Assembly: GCA_900547455.1 (NCBI GenBank)
Contig: URGV01000002.1
Coordinates: 96,039 to 160,038, forward strand
From: an uncultured Oscillospiraceae bacterium
GTDB lineage: Bacteria > Bacillota > Clostridia > Oscillospirales > Ruminococcaceae
Length of the DNA: 64,000 nt
Direction: 5' to 3'
Shown: in pieces, positions 42,933 to 51,383 of the stretch
How the letters are laid out: the number at the start of each line of letters is the position of its first letter
Position numbering within the stretch: position 1 is the stretch's first letter
Notes under the pieces: model-generated
What the model was told of the DNA's origin: nothing
Seen by the model: only the letters and a program-made list of their open reading frames with translations
The model's database searches: none
Program-made: the position numbers and the translations under genes

Positions 42933-43841
42933 TTATTTTACCATGCTGGCAACTTCGCTTGCAAAGTCGTCGACCTTTTTCTCCAGGCCCTCGCCCTTCT
43001 CGTAACGTACGAAGGAGACGATCTCAATCTTGCCGCCCAGCTCTTTGGCTTTGGCTTCGGTGTAAGATTTGATGGTCTGGTCGCCGTCTTTGATGAACTC
43101 CTGATCGATCAGGCAATTCTCTTTGTAGAATTTCTTGATTCTGCCCTGAACCATCTTCTCGGCGATTGCTTCCGGCTTGCCTTCGTTGATGGCCTGAACC
43201 TTGAGGATCTCTTTTTCCTTCTCCAGAACCTCTGCCGGAACGTCAGCCTCGTTGAGATAACCCGGGTTAGCAGCAGCAATCTGCATTGCTACGTCCTTGC
43301 CGTACTCCTCGAAGCCTTCTTTGTCCGCAACGTCGGTGTCAAATTTTACCATAACGCCGATGTTGCCGCCTGCATGGATGTAGGTTGCAACGTCGCCCTC
43401 GTAACGGGTGAAGCGTCTGATCTTGATGTTTTCGCCGATGGTCTGAATCTTCTCGGTGGTCAGCTCAGCGATGGTCATCTCGCTGCCCTCAGCCTTGCAG
43501 CTGTTCAGAGCCTCTACGTCGGCAGGATTCTGCTCAACAACGGTCTTTGCGCAGGTGTCAACAAACGCCTGGAAGTCCGCGTTTTTCGCAACGAAGTCGG
43601 TCTCAGCGTTTACTTCGATAACAACGCCAACCTTCTTTTCATTGTCTACATATGCTTTAACGATACCCTCAGCGGCGATGCGGCCAGCCTTTTTGGCAGC
43701 AGCTGCCAGGCCCTTTTCACGCAGCAGTTCGATTGCTTTTTCCTGATTGCCGTCAGCCTCGGCCAGCGCCTTTTTGCAGTCCATCATGCCGCAGCCAGTG
43801 ATTTCACGCAGTGTTTTTACGTCCTGAGCTGTAAATGCCAT
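42933..43841 (-). CDS. tsf: Elongation factor Ts
   Basis: Nucleotide exchange factor for EF-Tu, 302 residues. It begins [44 protein letters not shown], the diagnostic UBA-like N-terminus, followed by [15 protein letters not shown] and two core repeats. ATG at 43839-43841 is 8 nt from GGAGG; the earlier in-frame ATG lies next to it. A hairpin between rpsB and tsf (43896-43941) may lower tsf expression. Confidence 0.97.
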   Translation of the reverse strand: MAFTAQDVKTLREITGCGMMDCKKALAEADGNQEKAIELLREKGLAAAAKKAGRIAAEGIVKAYVDNEKKVGVVIEVNAETDFVAKNADFQAFVDTCAKTVVEQNPADVEALNSCKAEGSEMTIAELTTEKIQTIGENIKIRRFTRYEGDVATYIHAGGNIGVMVKFDTDVADKEGFEEYGKDVAMQIAAANPGYLNEADVPAEVLEKEKEILKVQAINEGKPEAIAEKMVQGRIKKFYKENCLIDQEFIKDGDQTIKSYTEAKAKELGGKIEIVSFVRYEKGEGLEKKVDDFASEVASMVK

Positions 43842-43895
43842 GTTACATTCCTCCAAACTGAAATTTCGATGTGCTCTATTTCTTTAAAAAAGGCC

Positions 43896-43941
43896 CCGAC
43901 AGAAATCCCTGCCGGACACTCCCGGCAGGAATCCCCGTCGG
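43896..43941 (-). promoter_or_regulatory. Attenuator-like hairpin between rpsB and tsf
   Basis: A perfect inner stem (CCTGCCGG paired with CCGGCAGG) within outer arms CCGAC/GTCGG, followed on the minus strand by GGGGCCTTTTTT. It looks like a Rho-independent terminator placed inside the operon, where partial read-through would set the S2 to EF-Ts ratio. Confidence 0.7.
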
Positions 43942-43974
43942 AACCGTTCCCTTTTCCTGGTCCGACGTTCGGAA

Positions 43975-44703
43975 TTATTCAGCAGCTGCTTCTTCCTCTT
44001 CGACATCCTCAGCGCTCTGAGCGCCCTGTCTGCCTTCGATGATTGCGTCAGCCATGGTGCTGGCAATCAGCTTAACAGCGCGGATTGCGTCGTCGTTGCC
44101 CGGGATCACGTAGTCGATCTCGTCCGGATCGCAGTTGGTATCGACGATTGCAACGATCGGAATGCCCAGCTTTTTGGCTTCCGCTACAGCAATTCTCTCT
44201 TTTCTTGGGTCAACGATGAACAGCGCGCCCGGCAGCTTGTTCATGGTCTTGATACCGCCCAGATATTTTTCCAGTTTCTCGATTTCCAGCTCCAGCTTGC
44301 CGACTTCCTTCTTTGGCAGACGGTCAAAGGTGCCATCCTCCTGCATCTTGCGCAGCTGCTCCAGTCTCTGGATTCTCTGACGGATGGTCTTGAAGTTGGT
44401 GAGCATACCGCCCAGCCATCTTGCGTTGACATAGTGCGCACCAGCGCGCTCAGCCTCTTCCTTGATGGACTCGCCGGCCTGTTTCTTGGTTCCGACAAAC
44501 AGAACGCTGTCGCCGTTAGCCGCTACATCGCGGACAAACATGTAAGCTTCTTCCAGCTTTTTAACGGTCTTCTGCAGGTCGATGATGTAGATACCGTTTC
44601 TTTCGGTGAAGATGTATCTTGCCATCTTCGGGTTCCATCTGCGGGTCTGGTGGCCAAAGTGTACGCCTGCTTCCAGCAGCTGTTTCATAGATACTACGCC
44701 CAT
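43975..44703 (-). CDS. rpsB: 30S ribosomal protein S2
   Basis: The 242-residue product begins [32 protein letters not shown] and contains [67 protein letters not shown], all S2 signatures. ATG at 44701-44703 is 8 nt from AAGGAGG. The acidic tail ([10 protein letters not shown]) is usual in Clostridia. It is preceded by a ~190-nt structured leader. Confidence 0.97.
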   Translation of the reverse strand: MGVVSMKQLLEAGVHFGHQTRRWNPKMARYIFTERNGIYIIDLQKTVKKLEEAYMFVRDVAANGDSVLFVGTKKQAGESIKEEAERAGAHYVNARWLGGMLTNFKTIRQRIQRLEQLRKMQEDGTFDRLPKKEVGKLELEIEKLEKYLGGIKTMNKLPGALFIVDPRKERIAVAEAKKLGIPIVAIVDTNCDPDEIDYVIPGNDDAIRAVKLIASTMADAIIEGRQGAQSAEDVEEEEAAAE

Positions 44704-44895
44704 GTTAAAATCCTCCTTAAGGTTAAACCTCCGTCTCGGACGCTTTACCGGAATTCCGAAGGAGCCCGCCAATGGGCCGGCAAGGCTCCCTGCCCCGGGG
44801 AAAGTTCCCCTGTAATCGGCACCATCCGGTCAATCCGAAACGTGCGTTGTTAAGATACGGAAAAGGAGACTTTTTCGCCTTCCTTTTTGCCGCTC
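44704..44895 (-). promoter_or_regulatory. Structured 5' leader of rpsB
   Basis: Between the promoter and AAGGAGG the leader can form an imperfect GGAGCC...GGCTCC stem, a GGGGAAC...TTCCCC stem and a CGGAATTCCG palindrome. A ribosomal-protein autoregulatory leader is possible, but I cannot match it to a known S2 leader. Confidence 0.4.
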
Positions 44896-44901
44896 CCGGT
44901 T

Positions 44902-44930
44902 ATTATACCAAAGCCTTTGCAAAAAAGCAA
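44902..44930 (-). promoter_or_regulatory. Promoter of rpsB-tsf
   Basis: Minus-strand TTGCTT and TATAAT, exactly 17 bp apart, upstream of the structured leader. Confidence 0.8.
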
Positions 44931-45029
44931 GCGGTTTTGCGCATATTTGCGGGAGCTGAAGCCATTTTTTTGCGTTCTGCCCGCTCGCGCGGGCTTCGGT
45001 GGAGGCTTTTTGGTGAGCTCAGACAAAAT

Positions 45030-45299
45030 TTACCGCTTGCGCCGCCGGGCGCTTTTTTTGATGGCGGGGCAGCGCACCAGGATGGTGTCCTCGCCGATGA
45101 CCTGGATGTCCTCCCAGGGGATGACGGTGTCCTCCTCCCGCCCCAGCAGCCCGAACAGCCGGTACCGCCCGCGGATGACGATGGCGGTGAGGGCGGCGCT
45201 TTCGGTGTCCAGCTCCACATCCCCGACATAGCCGAGCCTCACCCCGTCCCCGGCGTTGACGACGTCCTTGTATTTAAAATCGTTGATGCGGCACAGCAT
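45030..45299 (-). CDS. YlmC/YmxH family PRC-barrel protein
   Basis: An 89-residue single-domain PRC-barrel protein: MLCRINDFKYKDVVNAGDGVRLGYVGDVELD, then RYRLFGLLGREEDTVIPWEDIQVIGEDTILV and a basic tail. This is the YlmC/YmxH family, linked to sporulation in Clostridia and Bacilli; molecular role unknown. It stands alone between the rpsB promoter region and the ClC gene. Only weak ribosome binding sequence (GAGGGG) is upstream of the ATG. Confidence 0.88.
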   Translation of the reverse strand: MLCRINDFKYKDVVNAGDGVRLGYVGDVELDTESAALTAIVIRGRYRLFGLLGREEDTVIPWEDIQVIGEDTILVRCPAIKKSARRRKR

Positions 45300-45372
45300 A
45301 CCCTTCCCCTCCCGGATTCTGATTGGTACACTGTATTCCCCGGCGGTGGGAAAAATGCGTGCAGCGGCAAGG

Positions 45373-46638
45373 CTAATCGCAGTGGACGTCGATCATCTGC
45401 GGCTCGAGCTTGGAGTAGATGATCTTCTGCCCGTGGTACAGTCCGCTGTAGCCGGAGAGCATGTAGCCGATGACGCTGGCGATGCCAAAGAAGATGACCC
45501 CTTCCCCGCCGAACAGCTCGACGCTCAGGGTAAAGGAGGCAACTGGACAGTTGATGACGCCGCAGAACAGCGCCACCAGCCCCACCGCCGCCGCAAAGGA
45601 CGGGTCCATCCCCAGCAATGGACCAACCACGCAGCCAAAGGTGGCGCCCACAAAGAAGGTGGGGACAATCTCGCCGCCCTTAAAGCCGGCGCCCAGCGTC
45701 AGGGCGGTCAGCAGGAGTTTGAACAAAAAGGCGTACCAGTCCGCCTCCCCCTGCATCGCCCGCTGGATGACCTGCATGCCTGCGCCGTTAAAGTCGCTTG
45801 TCCCGATCAGCAGGCTCAAGGCGACCACAATCAGGCCTCCGCACGCTGCGCGCAGCAGGCGGTTTGGGAAAACTTTGGCGTAGGCCTTGCTGGCCGCGTG
45901 CATCGCCCAGCAGAAAATAATGCTGAGCAGCGCGCACAGGATGGACAGCAGGATGACCTGCCCCACCGAGGCAAGGCCCAGGTGCGGCACCCCGCTGATC
46001 GCGAAGGCGGTCGGCGGGATGTGAAAGACAGCCGCCAGCCCATAGCCGATCAGCGCCCCAGTAATGCAGGGCAGCAGCGCCGCATAGTACATCTCGCCGA
46101 CGCTGATGACCTCGATGGCAAAGATGGTGGCGGTGAGCGGGGTGCCGAACAGCGCCGCAAAGCAGCTGCTCATGCCGCACATAATCATCATCTGGTGCTC
46201 CTTCTGGTCCAGGTTGATCCAGTCAGCCAGCCGCGCGCCCATGCTGCCGCCGATCTGCAGCGCCGCGCCTTCCCTGCCGGACGAGCCGCCGAACAGGTGG
46301 GTGATGACCGTACTGACAAAGATCAGCGGCGCGGTGCGCAGCCGCAGCGGGTGCTCTCCCCGCACCGCCTCCAGAATGGTGTTGGTGCCCATGTCCTTCT
46401 CCATGCCGGTCTGCCTGTACAGCAGCGCGATGGCAACGCCGCCCAGCGGCAGCAGAAAGAGCAGCCAGCTATGCTGCTGGCGCATCTCGGTGGCCCACTC
46501 CACCGAAAAGTGGAACAGCACCCCCATCACGCCCACAATGCTGCCGACCGCCGAACCCAGCATCACCCATTTGATGAACGCCGCCGCCGACCGGTGCAGA
46601 TTGCCGATTGTTTTTTTCCATCCTTGGTCCTTCATCAT
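45373..46638 (-). CDS. ClC family anion channel/transporter, resembling fluoride-type CLC
   Basis: The 421-residue protein has about ten membrane segments and ClC motifs. GGSSGREGAALQIGGSMG holds the gating glutamate, and the filter region is GGEIVPTFFVGATFG. Instead of the chloride-type GSGIP loop it reads MEKDMGTNTILEAV, and THLFGGSSGREG and FAALFGTPLTATIFAIEV are closer, as I recall them, to the CLC-F (EriC-F) fluoride/proton antiporters. It has no CBS domains. It overlaps the upstream DUF4241 gene by 4 bp, so both share the promoter at 48047. No fluoride riboswitch is seen. Fluoride specificity is inference. Confidence 0.85.
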   Translation of the reverse strand: MMKDQGWKKTIGNLHRSAAAFIKWVMLGSAVGSIVGVMGVLFHFSVEWATEMRQQHSWLLFLLPLGGVAIALLYRQTGMEKDMGTNTILEAVRGEHPLRLRTAPLIFVSTVITHLFGGSSGREGAALQIGGSMGARLADWINLDQKEHQMMIMCGMSSCFAALFGTPLTATIFAIEVISVGEMYYAALLPCITGALIGYGLAAVFHIPPTAFAISGVPHLGLASVGQVILLSILCALLSIIFCWAMHAASKAYAKVFPNRLLRAACGGLIVVALSLLIGTSDFNGAGMQVIQRAMQGEADWYAFLFKLLLTALTLGAGFKGGEIVPTFFVGATFGCVVGPLLGMDPSFAAAVGLVALFCGVINCPVASFTLSVELFGGEGVIFFGIASVIGYMLSGYSGLYHGQKIIYSKLEPQMIDVHCD

Positions 46639-47972
46639 TGCTCGCCTCCTGCTGTCTCTTCCGCTGCGGTTTGTGAAGATTGTCCTTCTTGCTCCTGCTC
46701 GTCCTGCTCTGCGCTGTCCTGTTCGCCCTGCAGGGGTTCCTCCCGCTCAAAAGGCTCCCACTCCGGCACGATTTCCGCTGTGTCCATCTGCAGGACCTCC
46801 TCCCCGCGCACCACAATGCCAAAGCCCTTTTCCAGGTCCCATGTGCAGTCGAATGCCGCGAGGACGCAGCCCTTCTCCAGGTCCAGAATCAGCCTTTGGG
46901 GATAGAGCAGCTCTGCAAAATCGTTTTTGTCCAGAATGTTGGGCATCTCCGGGGCGTTCTCGGACATCAGGTGCCCGTACTCCAGCTGCATCAGCGGGTA
47001 ACGGTCGGTCAGCGCCGTCATCATCACGTCCAGAATCTGGTACTGCCGCTCCAGAAAGGCCCGGCAACCCTGCACCACCTGCAGGTCGGTCAGCTCCCCG
47101 ACCCGCACCAGCAGCGGGTACGGCTCCTGCCTTTGAAAATAGCCTTCCCATTCCTGCAGGCAAACGGTACCCTGGTACTGCTCGCCGTCCCATACCAGCG
47201 CGTCCTGCAGCCGCTGAAAGTCCTCCTCCCACGGGAAGGCTTCCTCCTGCTGTTCCTGATGCTCCAGATCAATCATCCAGACCACCAGCTGGCAGATGCG
47301 GCCCTCCTCGTCCAGGCCCCAGAAGGCCGGGTAGTTTCCTTCCCCCCAGCCGGTGCGGAACAGCACCGCCCGCTGCCTGCTGCCCGGAATGGGCCAGTTA
47401 AGCCAGCCGCCCTCCGGGGGCTGATGCTGCGGGAAGCGGCGCGCATTTTGGGAGAGCAGCGGGGCAAAATAATCGGCGTACAGATTCCCCTGCGGGTTGC
47501 GCTCCTGCCAGCTCTGCGCAAAGTCGCAGAAGGCGCGGTGGGCCTTTTCGTCGCACAGGCACGCCCAGCCGCTGTCCGCCCAGAAGCCGTAGTAGCCGCC
47601 GTCAAAGCTGCCCAGATCCTCCTTACCGGTCAGCGCCTGCTCAAACGAAACCGCCCGGCGGTAGTTAAAGCGCAGCCGGGCCGCGGCGTAGACCGGGCGG
47701 CCATCGTCTGTCTGCGCCACCGACAGCTCCAGCGGATAGTCGCCGACCGGCGCTGTGACAAAATAGGGCAGCTCGCCGCGGTTTTGCAGCCCGCCAAACG
47801 GGTCGCCCACCAGCAGCTCTCCGCTGGGCACCGGGCAAAGCCCCGCCCGCAGCACGCTGACCACATGTCCGCCGACCTCCCCTTCTGCAAAGTAGCGATC
47901 AAAATCCACCTGGGCCGACAGCTGCTCCCGCAGCTGCACCCAGCGGCGCACCCATTCCCGCTTTGGCACCAT
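46635..47972 (-). CDS. DUF4241 protein with C-terminal immunity-like (DUF6985-type) domain
   Basis: The 445-residue cytoplasmic protein seems to have two parts. Residues 1-230 match DUF4241: DPFGGLQNRGELPYFVTAPVGDYPLELSVAQTDDGRPVYAA and GWGEGNYPAFWGLDEEGRICQLVVWMIDLE. Residues 250-400 carry LILDLEKGCVLAAFDCTWDLEKGFGIVVRGEEV, which resembles DUF6985. Both families occur among bacterial toxin immunity and SUKH-like proteins. A Gln/Glu-rich tail (EQDSAEQDEQEQEGQ) ends it. ATG at 47970-47972 is 9 nt from GGAGG. It overlaps the ClC gene by 4 bp, an unusual pairing. Function unknown. Confidence 0.7.
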   Translation of the reverse strand: MVPKREWVRRWVQLREQLSAQVDFDRYFAEGEVGGHVVSVLRAGLCPVPSGELLVGDPFGGLQNRGELPYFVTAPVGDYPLELSVAQTDDGRPVYAAARLRFNYRRAVSFEQALTGKEDLGSFDGGYYGFWADSGWACLCDEKAHRAFCDFAQSWQERNPQGNLYADYFAPLLSQNARRFPQHQPPEGGWLNWPIPGSRQRAVLFRTGWGEGNYPAFWGLDEEGRICQLVVWMIDLEHQEQQEEAFPWEEDFQRLQDALVWDGEQYQGTVCLQEWEGYFQRQEPYPLLVRVGELTDLQVVQGCRAFLERQYQILDVMMTALTDRYPLMQLEYGHLMSENAPEMPNILDKNDFAELLYPQRLILDLEKGCVLAAFDCTWDLEKGFGIVVRGEEVLQMDTAEIVPEWEPFEREEPLQGEQDSAEQDEQEQEGQSSQTAAEETAGGEQ

Positions 47973-48004
47973 CGTCCTGTTCCTCCGTTTCATCCCATGC
48001 TAAA

Positions 48005-48031
48005 GGCGCCGCCTGACGGTGCAGCGGCGCC
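48005..48031 (-). other. Leader hairpin upstream of the DUF4241 gene
   Basis: An 8-bp GC stem (GGCGCCGC paired with GCGGCGCC, 11-nt loop) in the 5' leader between the promoter and the start codon. Role unknown; no match to the fluoride riboswitch is apparent. Confidence 0.5.
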
Positions 48032-48046
48032 CCTTCTTTCAGCTTT

Positions 48047-48076
48047 ATTATAGCGGCAAGGGCTTTGCCCTGTCAA
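48047..48076 (-). promoter_or_regulatory. Consensus promoter of the DUF4241-ClC operon
   Basis: Minus-strand TTGACA and TATAAT, both perfect, separated by 18 bp. The spacer contains the palindrome GGGC-AAA-GCCC. Confidence 0.8.
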
Positions 48077-48249
48077 GAAAAAGTGGGGCGTTTTCGCCTG
48101 TTTTCGGTCAATTTGTTTGGAAAATTTTAGCAGGCGCTTGAGCTGCCGCCTGACGGAATCGCTTCTTGTTTTGCTTGTATATTTTGGCGCATCCTGCAAA
48201 CAATAACAGCACAGCAAAATCTCAGGAAAAGACAAGGAGAATTTTTGAT

Positions 48250-48792
48250 ATGAAAGCTACAGGAATTGTTAGAAGAATCGATGACCTGGGCCGCGTGGTG
48301 ATTCCTAAGGAAATCCGGCGCACCCTGCGCATCCGCGAGGGCGACCCGCTGGAGATCTTTACCAGCAACGACGGCGAGGTCATCTTTAAAAAGTATTCCC
48401 CCATCGGCGAGCTCTCCGCCTTTGCCGGGCAGTATGCCGAAATTTTACACAAGACCAGCTCCCGCCCGGTCATCGTCTGCGACCGCGACCATGTGGTCTC
48501 CGCCTCCGGCCTCCCCAAAAAGGAGCTGCTGGAGCGGCGCATCTCCCCGGCGCTGGAGGAGCTGATCGAGGAGCGCAAAAGCTATATCTACGGCCAGCAG
48601 GGCGGGGCGCTGCTCTACCCGGTGGAGGGCATCGAGCGTCCGGCGCTGGTGGAGTACCCCATCATCTCCGCGGGGGATGTGTGCGGTTCGATTCTCTTTC
48701 TGGCCGACGGCGAGCCCACCGTCCCCACCGAGGCCGAGGAGAAGCTGCTGCAGGCCGCTGCGGGATTTTTGGGCAAGCAGATGGAGGAATAG
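48250..48792 (+). CDS. spoVT: Stage V sporulation protein T (SpoVT)
   Basis: A forespore transcription factor of 180 residues. The AbrB/MazE-type swapped-hairpin DNA-binding domain is MKATGIVRRIDDLGRVVIPKEIRRTLRIREGDPLEIFTSNDGEVIFKKYSP (residues 1-51), followed by a GAF-like domain ending EEKLLQAAAGFLGKQMEE, the standard SpoVT layout and length. AAGGAG lies upstream of ATG 48250. It is divergent from the DUF4241-ClC operon and supports a spore-forming host. Confidence 0.95.
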   Translation: MKATGIVRRIDDLGRVVIPKEIRRTLRIREGDPLEIFTSNDGEVIFKKYSPIGELSAFAGQYAEILHKTSSRPVIVCDRDHVVSASGLPKKELLERRISPALEELIEERKSYIYGQQGGALLYPVEGIERPALVEYPIISAGDVCGSILFLADGEPTVPTEAEEKLLQAAAGFLGKQMEE

Positions 48793-48808
48793 TTCCCTCT
48801 TGTTCTAC

Positions 48809-48839
48809 AATACCAGGCTGAGATGTTCAGCCTGGTATT
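48809..48839 (+). terminator. Terminator of spoVT
   Basis: A 13-bp perfect stem (AATACCAGGCTGA paired with TCAGCCTGGTATT, loop GATGT) followed by TGCTTTTT. Confidence 0.92.
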
Positions 48840-48873
48840 TGCTTTTTACACATCCTTTTGCTCTTTTGACGGT

Positions 48874-48916
48874 TGTTAATTGTGGGCGATGTTAAATCTA
48901 TGTAAAGTCGTGTTAA
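48874..48916. promoter_or_regulatory. PhoP-box-like direct repeats upstream of the Na/Pi transporter
   Basis: TGTTAA occurs at 48874-48879, 48890-48895 and 48911-48916, with ATGTAA at 48900-48905. On the minus strand these are TTAACA-N5-TTACAT-N4-TTAACA plus an extra TTAACA. Hexamers spaced at 10-11 bp match the Gram-positive PhoP consensus TT(A/T/C)ACA-N5. They end 17 bp upstream of the -35 of the transporter promoter. Confidence 0.6.
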
Positions 48917-48932
48917 ATCTTTGTGTTTCTTC

Positions 48933-48961
48933 TTGCATTAGGTCGGATTTTTGTGTATAAA
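48933..48961 (+). promoter_or_regulatory. Promoter of the Na/Pi cotransporter gene
   Basis: TTGCAT and TATAAA are separated by 17 bp, with PhoP-box-like repeats just upstream. Confidence 0.7.
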
Positions 48962-49005
48962 GTTAAGTGGAGAATAAATTTTTGTAAAGCATGGAGGAAG
49001 ATTTT

Positions 49006-50649
49006 GTGAAAGCAACCGATCTAATTAGTTTGCTGGGCGGTCTGAGCCTTTTCCTGTACGGCATGCAGATGATGAGCAACGGCCTGGAAGCCGCCGCCGG
49101 CAACAAGATGAAACGCATTCTGGAACGTCTGACCGCAAACCGCATCCTGGGCGTACTGGTGGGAGCCGGTATCACCGCCGTCATTCAATCCTCGTCGGCC
49201 ACCACCGTCATGGTTGTCGGCTTTGTAAACTCGGGCATGATGACCCTGCAGCAGGCGGTGTGGATCATCATGGGCGCCAACATCGGTACCACCATCACCG
49301 GTCAGCTGATTGCGCTGGACATCGGCGCCATCGCCCCGCTGTTTGCCTTTATCGGTGTGGCGATGATTGTTTTTCTCAAGAAGGAGAAGCTGCACCACTT
49401 CGGCAAGATCATTGCCGGTCTGGGTATCCTGTTCATCGGCATGGACATGATGAGCGCCGCGATGATGCCGCTGCGTGAGTCCGAAGCCTTCATCTCGCTG
49501 ATGACCCAGTTCTCCAATCCGGTTCTGGGCATCCTGGCAGGCGCAATCTTCACCGCGATCATCCAGTCTTCCTCCGCTTCGGTCGGTATCCTGCAGGCGC
49601 TTGCCTCCAGCGGCGTTATCGGCCTTCCGCAGGCGGTTTATGTCCTGTTCGGCCAGAACATCGGTACCTGCATCACGGCAGTGCTGGCGGCCATCGGCAC
49701 CAGCCGCAACGCCAAGCGCACCACCATCATCCACCTTTCCTTTAACATCATCGGCACCATTGTCTTCACCATCATCTGCATGGTAACGCCATTTGTTTCG
49801 CTGATGGAGGGCCTGACACCAAACGTATCGGCTCAGATTGCGAACACCCACACCATCTTCAACATTACCACCACCCTGCTGCTGCTGCCATTCGGCACAC
49901 AGCTGGCAAAAATGGCGACCAAGATCCTTCCTGACCGCGCGGAGGAGAAGGAAGACACCATGCATCTGGAGTACATCCAACCCATGATTCCGATTGAGAC
50001 CAGAGGCGAAACCAAGATCGGTATCTCCGCCATTGCCGTCAACGCAATCCGCAACGAGCTGACCCGCATGACCAAGATGGCAAAAGAAAACGTCGCGCTC
50101 AGCTTCGATGCCGTCCGCGAAGGCAACACCGGCCTGCTGGAGGAGGTGCGCAACCGCGAGGAATACATCGACTTTTTGAACAAGGAAATTTCCAAATACA
50201 TTTCCCGCATGCTGGTCAAGGAGCGCAACCCGAAGGATTCGCAGTACATGAGCGTGCTGTTTAAGGTCTGCGGCAACCTGGAGCGCATCGGCGACCACGC
50301 AATGAACATCTGCGAATACACCAACATGATTCAGGAGAAGCAGATCAGCTTTTCCGCCGAGGTCATCAAGCAGATCGGCCAGATGAAGGAGGTCTGCAAT
50401 CAGGCGCTGGACATGGTGCTGGACGTGGAGCAGAACGGCGGCGACATCAAGGAAATCGAGCAGATCGAGCAGAAGATCGACGACATGACCGAAGATTTCC
50501 GCAAGAGACAGATCGACCGGATGCAGACCGGCGCCTGCTCGGACGAAGGCTGTGTGCTCTACTCCGAGATGCTCACCGACTTTGAGCGTATCGGCGACCA
50601 CATCCTGAACATCGGTCAGGAAATCTCCCTCGGCGCCGTCGGCGACTAA
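49006..50649 (+). CDS. Na+/phosphate cotransporter with C-terminal PhoU-like domain
   Basis: The 547-residue NptA-type transporter has two inverted Na_Pi_cotrans repeats. Each has the QSSSA motif (AVIQSSSATTVMVVGFVNSG at about 50-70, AIIQSSSASVGILQALASSG at about 185-205) and the QNIGT-type half (GANIGTTITGQ, GQNIGTCITA). A PhoU-like helical domain follows (about 345-547) with VCGNLERIGDHAMNICEY and LTDFERIGDHILNIGQE. GTG at 49006 is 8 nt from GGAGG; the ATG five codons earlier has no site. It likely takes up inorganic phosphate, perhaps under PhoP control. A repeat begins one base after the stop. Confidence 0.93.
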   Translation: MKATDLISLLGGLSLFLYGMQMMSNGLEAAAGNKMKRILERLTANRILGVLVGAGITAVIQSSSATTVMVVGFVNSGMMTLQQAVWIIMGANIGTTITGQLIALDIGAIAPLFAFIGVAMIVFLKKEKLHHFGKIIAGLGILFIGMDMMSAAMMPLRESEAFISLMTQFSNPVLGILAGAIFTAIIQSSSASVGILQALASSGVIGLPQAVYVLFGQNIGTCITAVLAAIGTSRNAKRTTIIHLSFNIIGTIVFTIICMVTPFVSLMEGLTPNVSAQIANTHTIFNITTTLLLLPFGTQLAKMATKILPDRAEEKEDTMHLEYIQPMIPIETRGETKIGISAIAVNAIRNELTRMTKMAKENVALSFDAVREGNTGLLEEVRNREEYIDFLNKEISKYISRMLVKERNPKDSQYMSVLFKVCGNLERIGDHAMNICEYTNMIQEKQISFSAEVIKQIGQMKEVCNQALDMVLDVEQNGGDIKEIEQIEQKIDDMTEDFRKRQIDRMQTGACSDEGCVLYSEMLTDFERIGDHILNIGQEISLGAVGD

Positions 50650-50650
50650 G

Positions 50651-51210
50651 CGGCATGATGCCGCGCCCAATCGCGTTGTTGGCCTCTGCAAATCGGGGGT
50701 TAACGTTCTCGCGCAGGTCGCTTGCCTCCGGCTGCGCTCGGCAGTGGAAAACAAGCCTACTGACGCGAGTATAGATTTTGTCTCAGTAAAAGCCAAAACG
50801 CGAATCGTCTGCGGGTTCAACCCGCCGGCAGGCTGAGCCTGCACCCGATTCGCGCACAGGGGTTATGCAGTTAAATTAAAATTTAGGCCCGCGTCGGGGG
50901 TTTTGTTCTGAATAGAACAGACCTGCTGGCGCGGGCCTAAATTTCTATTTGAGCAGAAGCCAAAACGCGAATTGTTTGTGGGTTCAACCCGCCGCGGGCT
51001 TAATTTTTATTTCAGCACAATCCGAAGCGCGATTTGTTTGCGGGTTCAACCCGCCGCGGGCTTAATTTTTATTTCAGCACAATCCGAAGCGCGGATTGTT
51101 TGTGGGCTCAGCCCACCGGCGGCATGATGCCGCTCCCAATCGCGTTGTTGGCTTCTGCGAATCGGGGGTTAACGTTCTCGCGCAGGTCGCTTGCCTCCGG
51201 CTGCGCTCGT
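50651..51210. repeat. Dispersed ~90-bp units flanking tandem GCGGGTT-hairpin repeats
   Basis: Near-identical units at 50651-50741 and 51119-51210 (GCGGCATGATGCCGC, CCCAATCGCGTTGTTGGC, GGGGGTTAACGTTCTCGCGC, AGGTCGCTTGCCTCCGGCTG) are the inverse of those at 9811-9991. Between them are two ~61-bp tandem copies (50971-51031 and 51032-51093, each with GCGGGTT-C-AACCCGC and CTTAATTTTTATTTCAGCAC) plus partial copies at about 50802-50852 and 51094-51122. A longer hairpin (TTTAGGCCCGCG...GCGGGCCTAAA) lies at about 50882-50942. No gene. Confidence 0.8.
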
Positions 51211-51251
51211 TAGCAAAAAACAAATCCGCTGAGCTTCCATTTTGTCTCCGC

Positions 51252-51306
51252 AAAAAAAGACCGATTTCCTGTCACTCACAAAACGGGAAATCGGTCTTTT
51301 TATTTT
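51252..51306 (-). terminator. AGACCGATTT-type hairpin terminator
   Basis: Arms AAAAGACCGATTTCC and GGAAATCGGTCTTTT with A and T tracts on both sides, downstream of the minus-strand kinase gene. Second member of the AGACCGATTT hairpin family. Confidence 0.8.
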
Positions 51307-51383
51307 TCTCATTTTGTATTCTTCCAGGAAAAGTTGCACGTTTGGATGCAACTTTTCCCTCAAAACGGGGTATAGGTGAAGGG
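51307..51383. repeat. TTGCAC hairpin shared with 30036-30085
   Basis: GTTGCAC-GTTTGG-ATGCAAC (51335-51355) followed by GGGGTATAGGTGAAGGG matches 30036-30082 (GTTGCAC-GTTTGG-GTGCAAC, then GGGGTATAGATGAAGGGG). Both sit next to an AGACCGATTT hairpin. Confidence 0.6.

Noticed and set aside
48005..48060. Fluoride riboswitch in front of the DUF4241-ClC operon
   Set aside because: Only a simple GC hairpin is present; the conserved GAUGG-type core and pseudoknot partners are not seen.
49021..50844. Minus-strand open frame of about 600 codons opposite the Na/Pi transporter
   Set aside because: Shadow of the transporter gene, Asp/His/Gly/Val-rich; it begins inside the repeat region.
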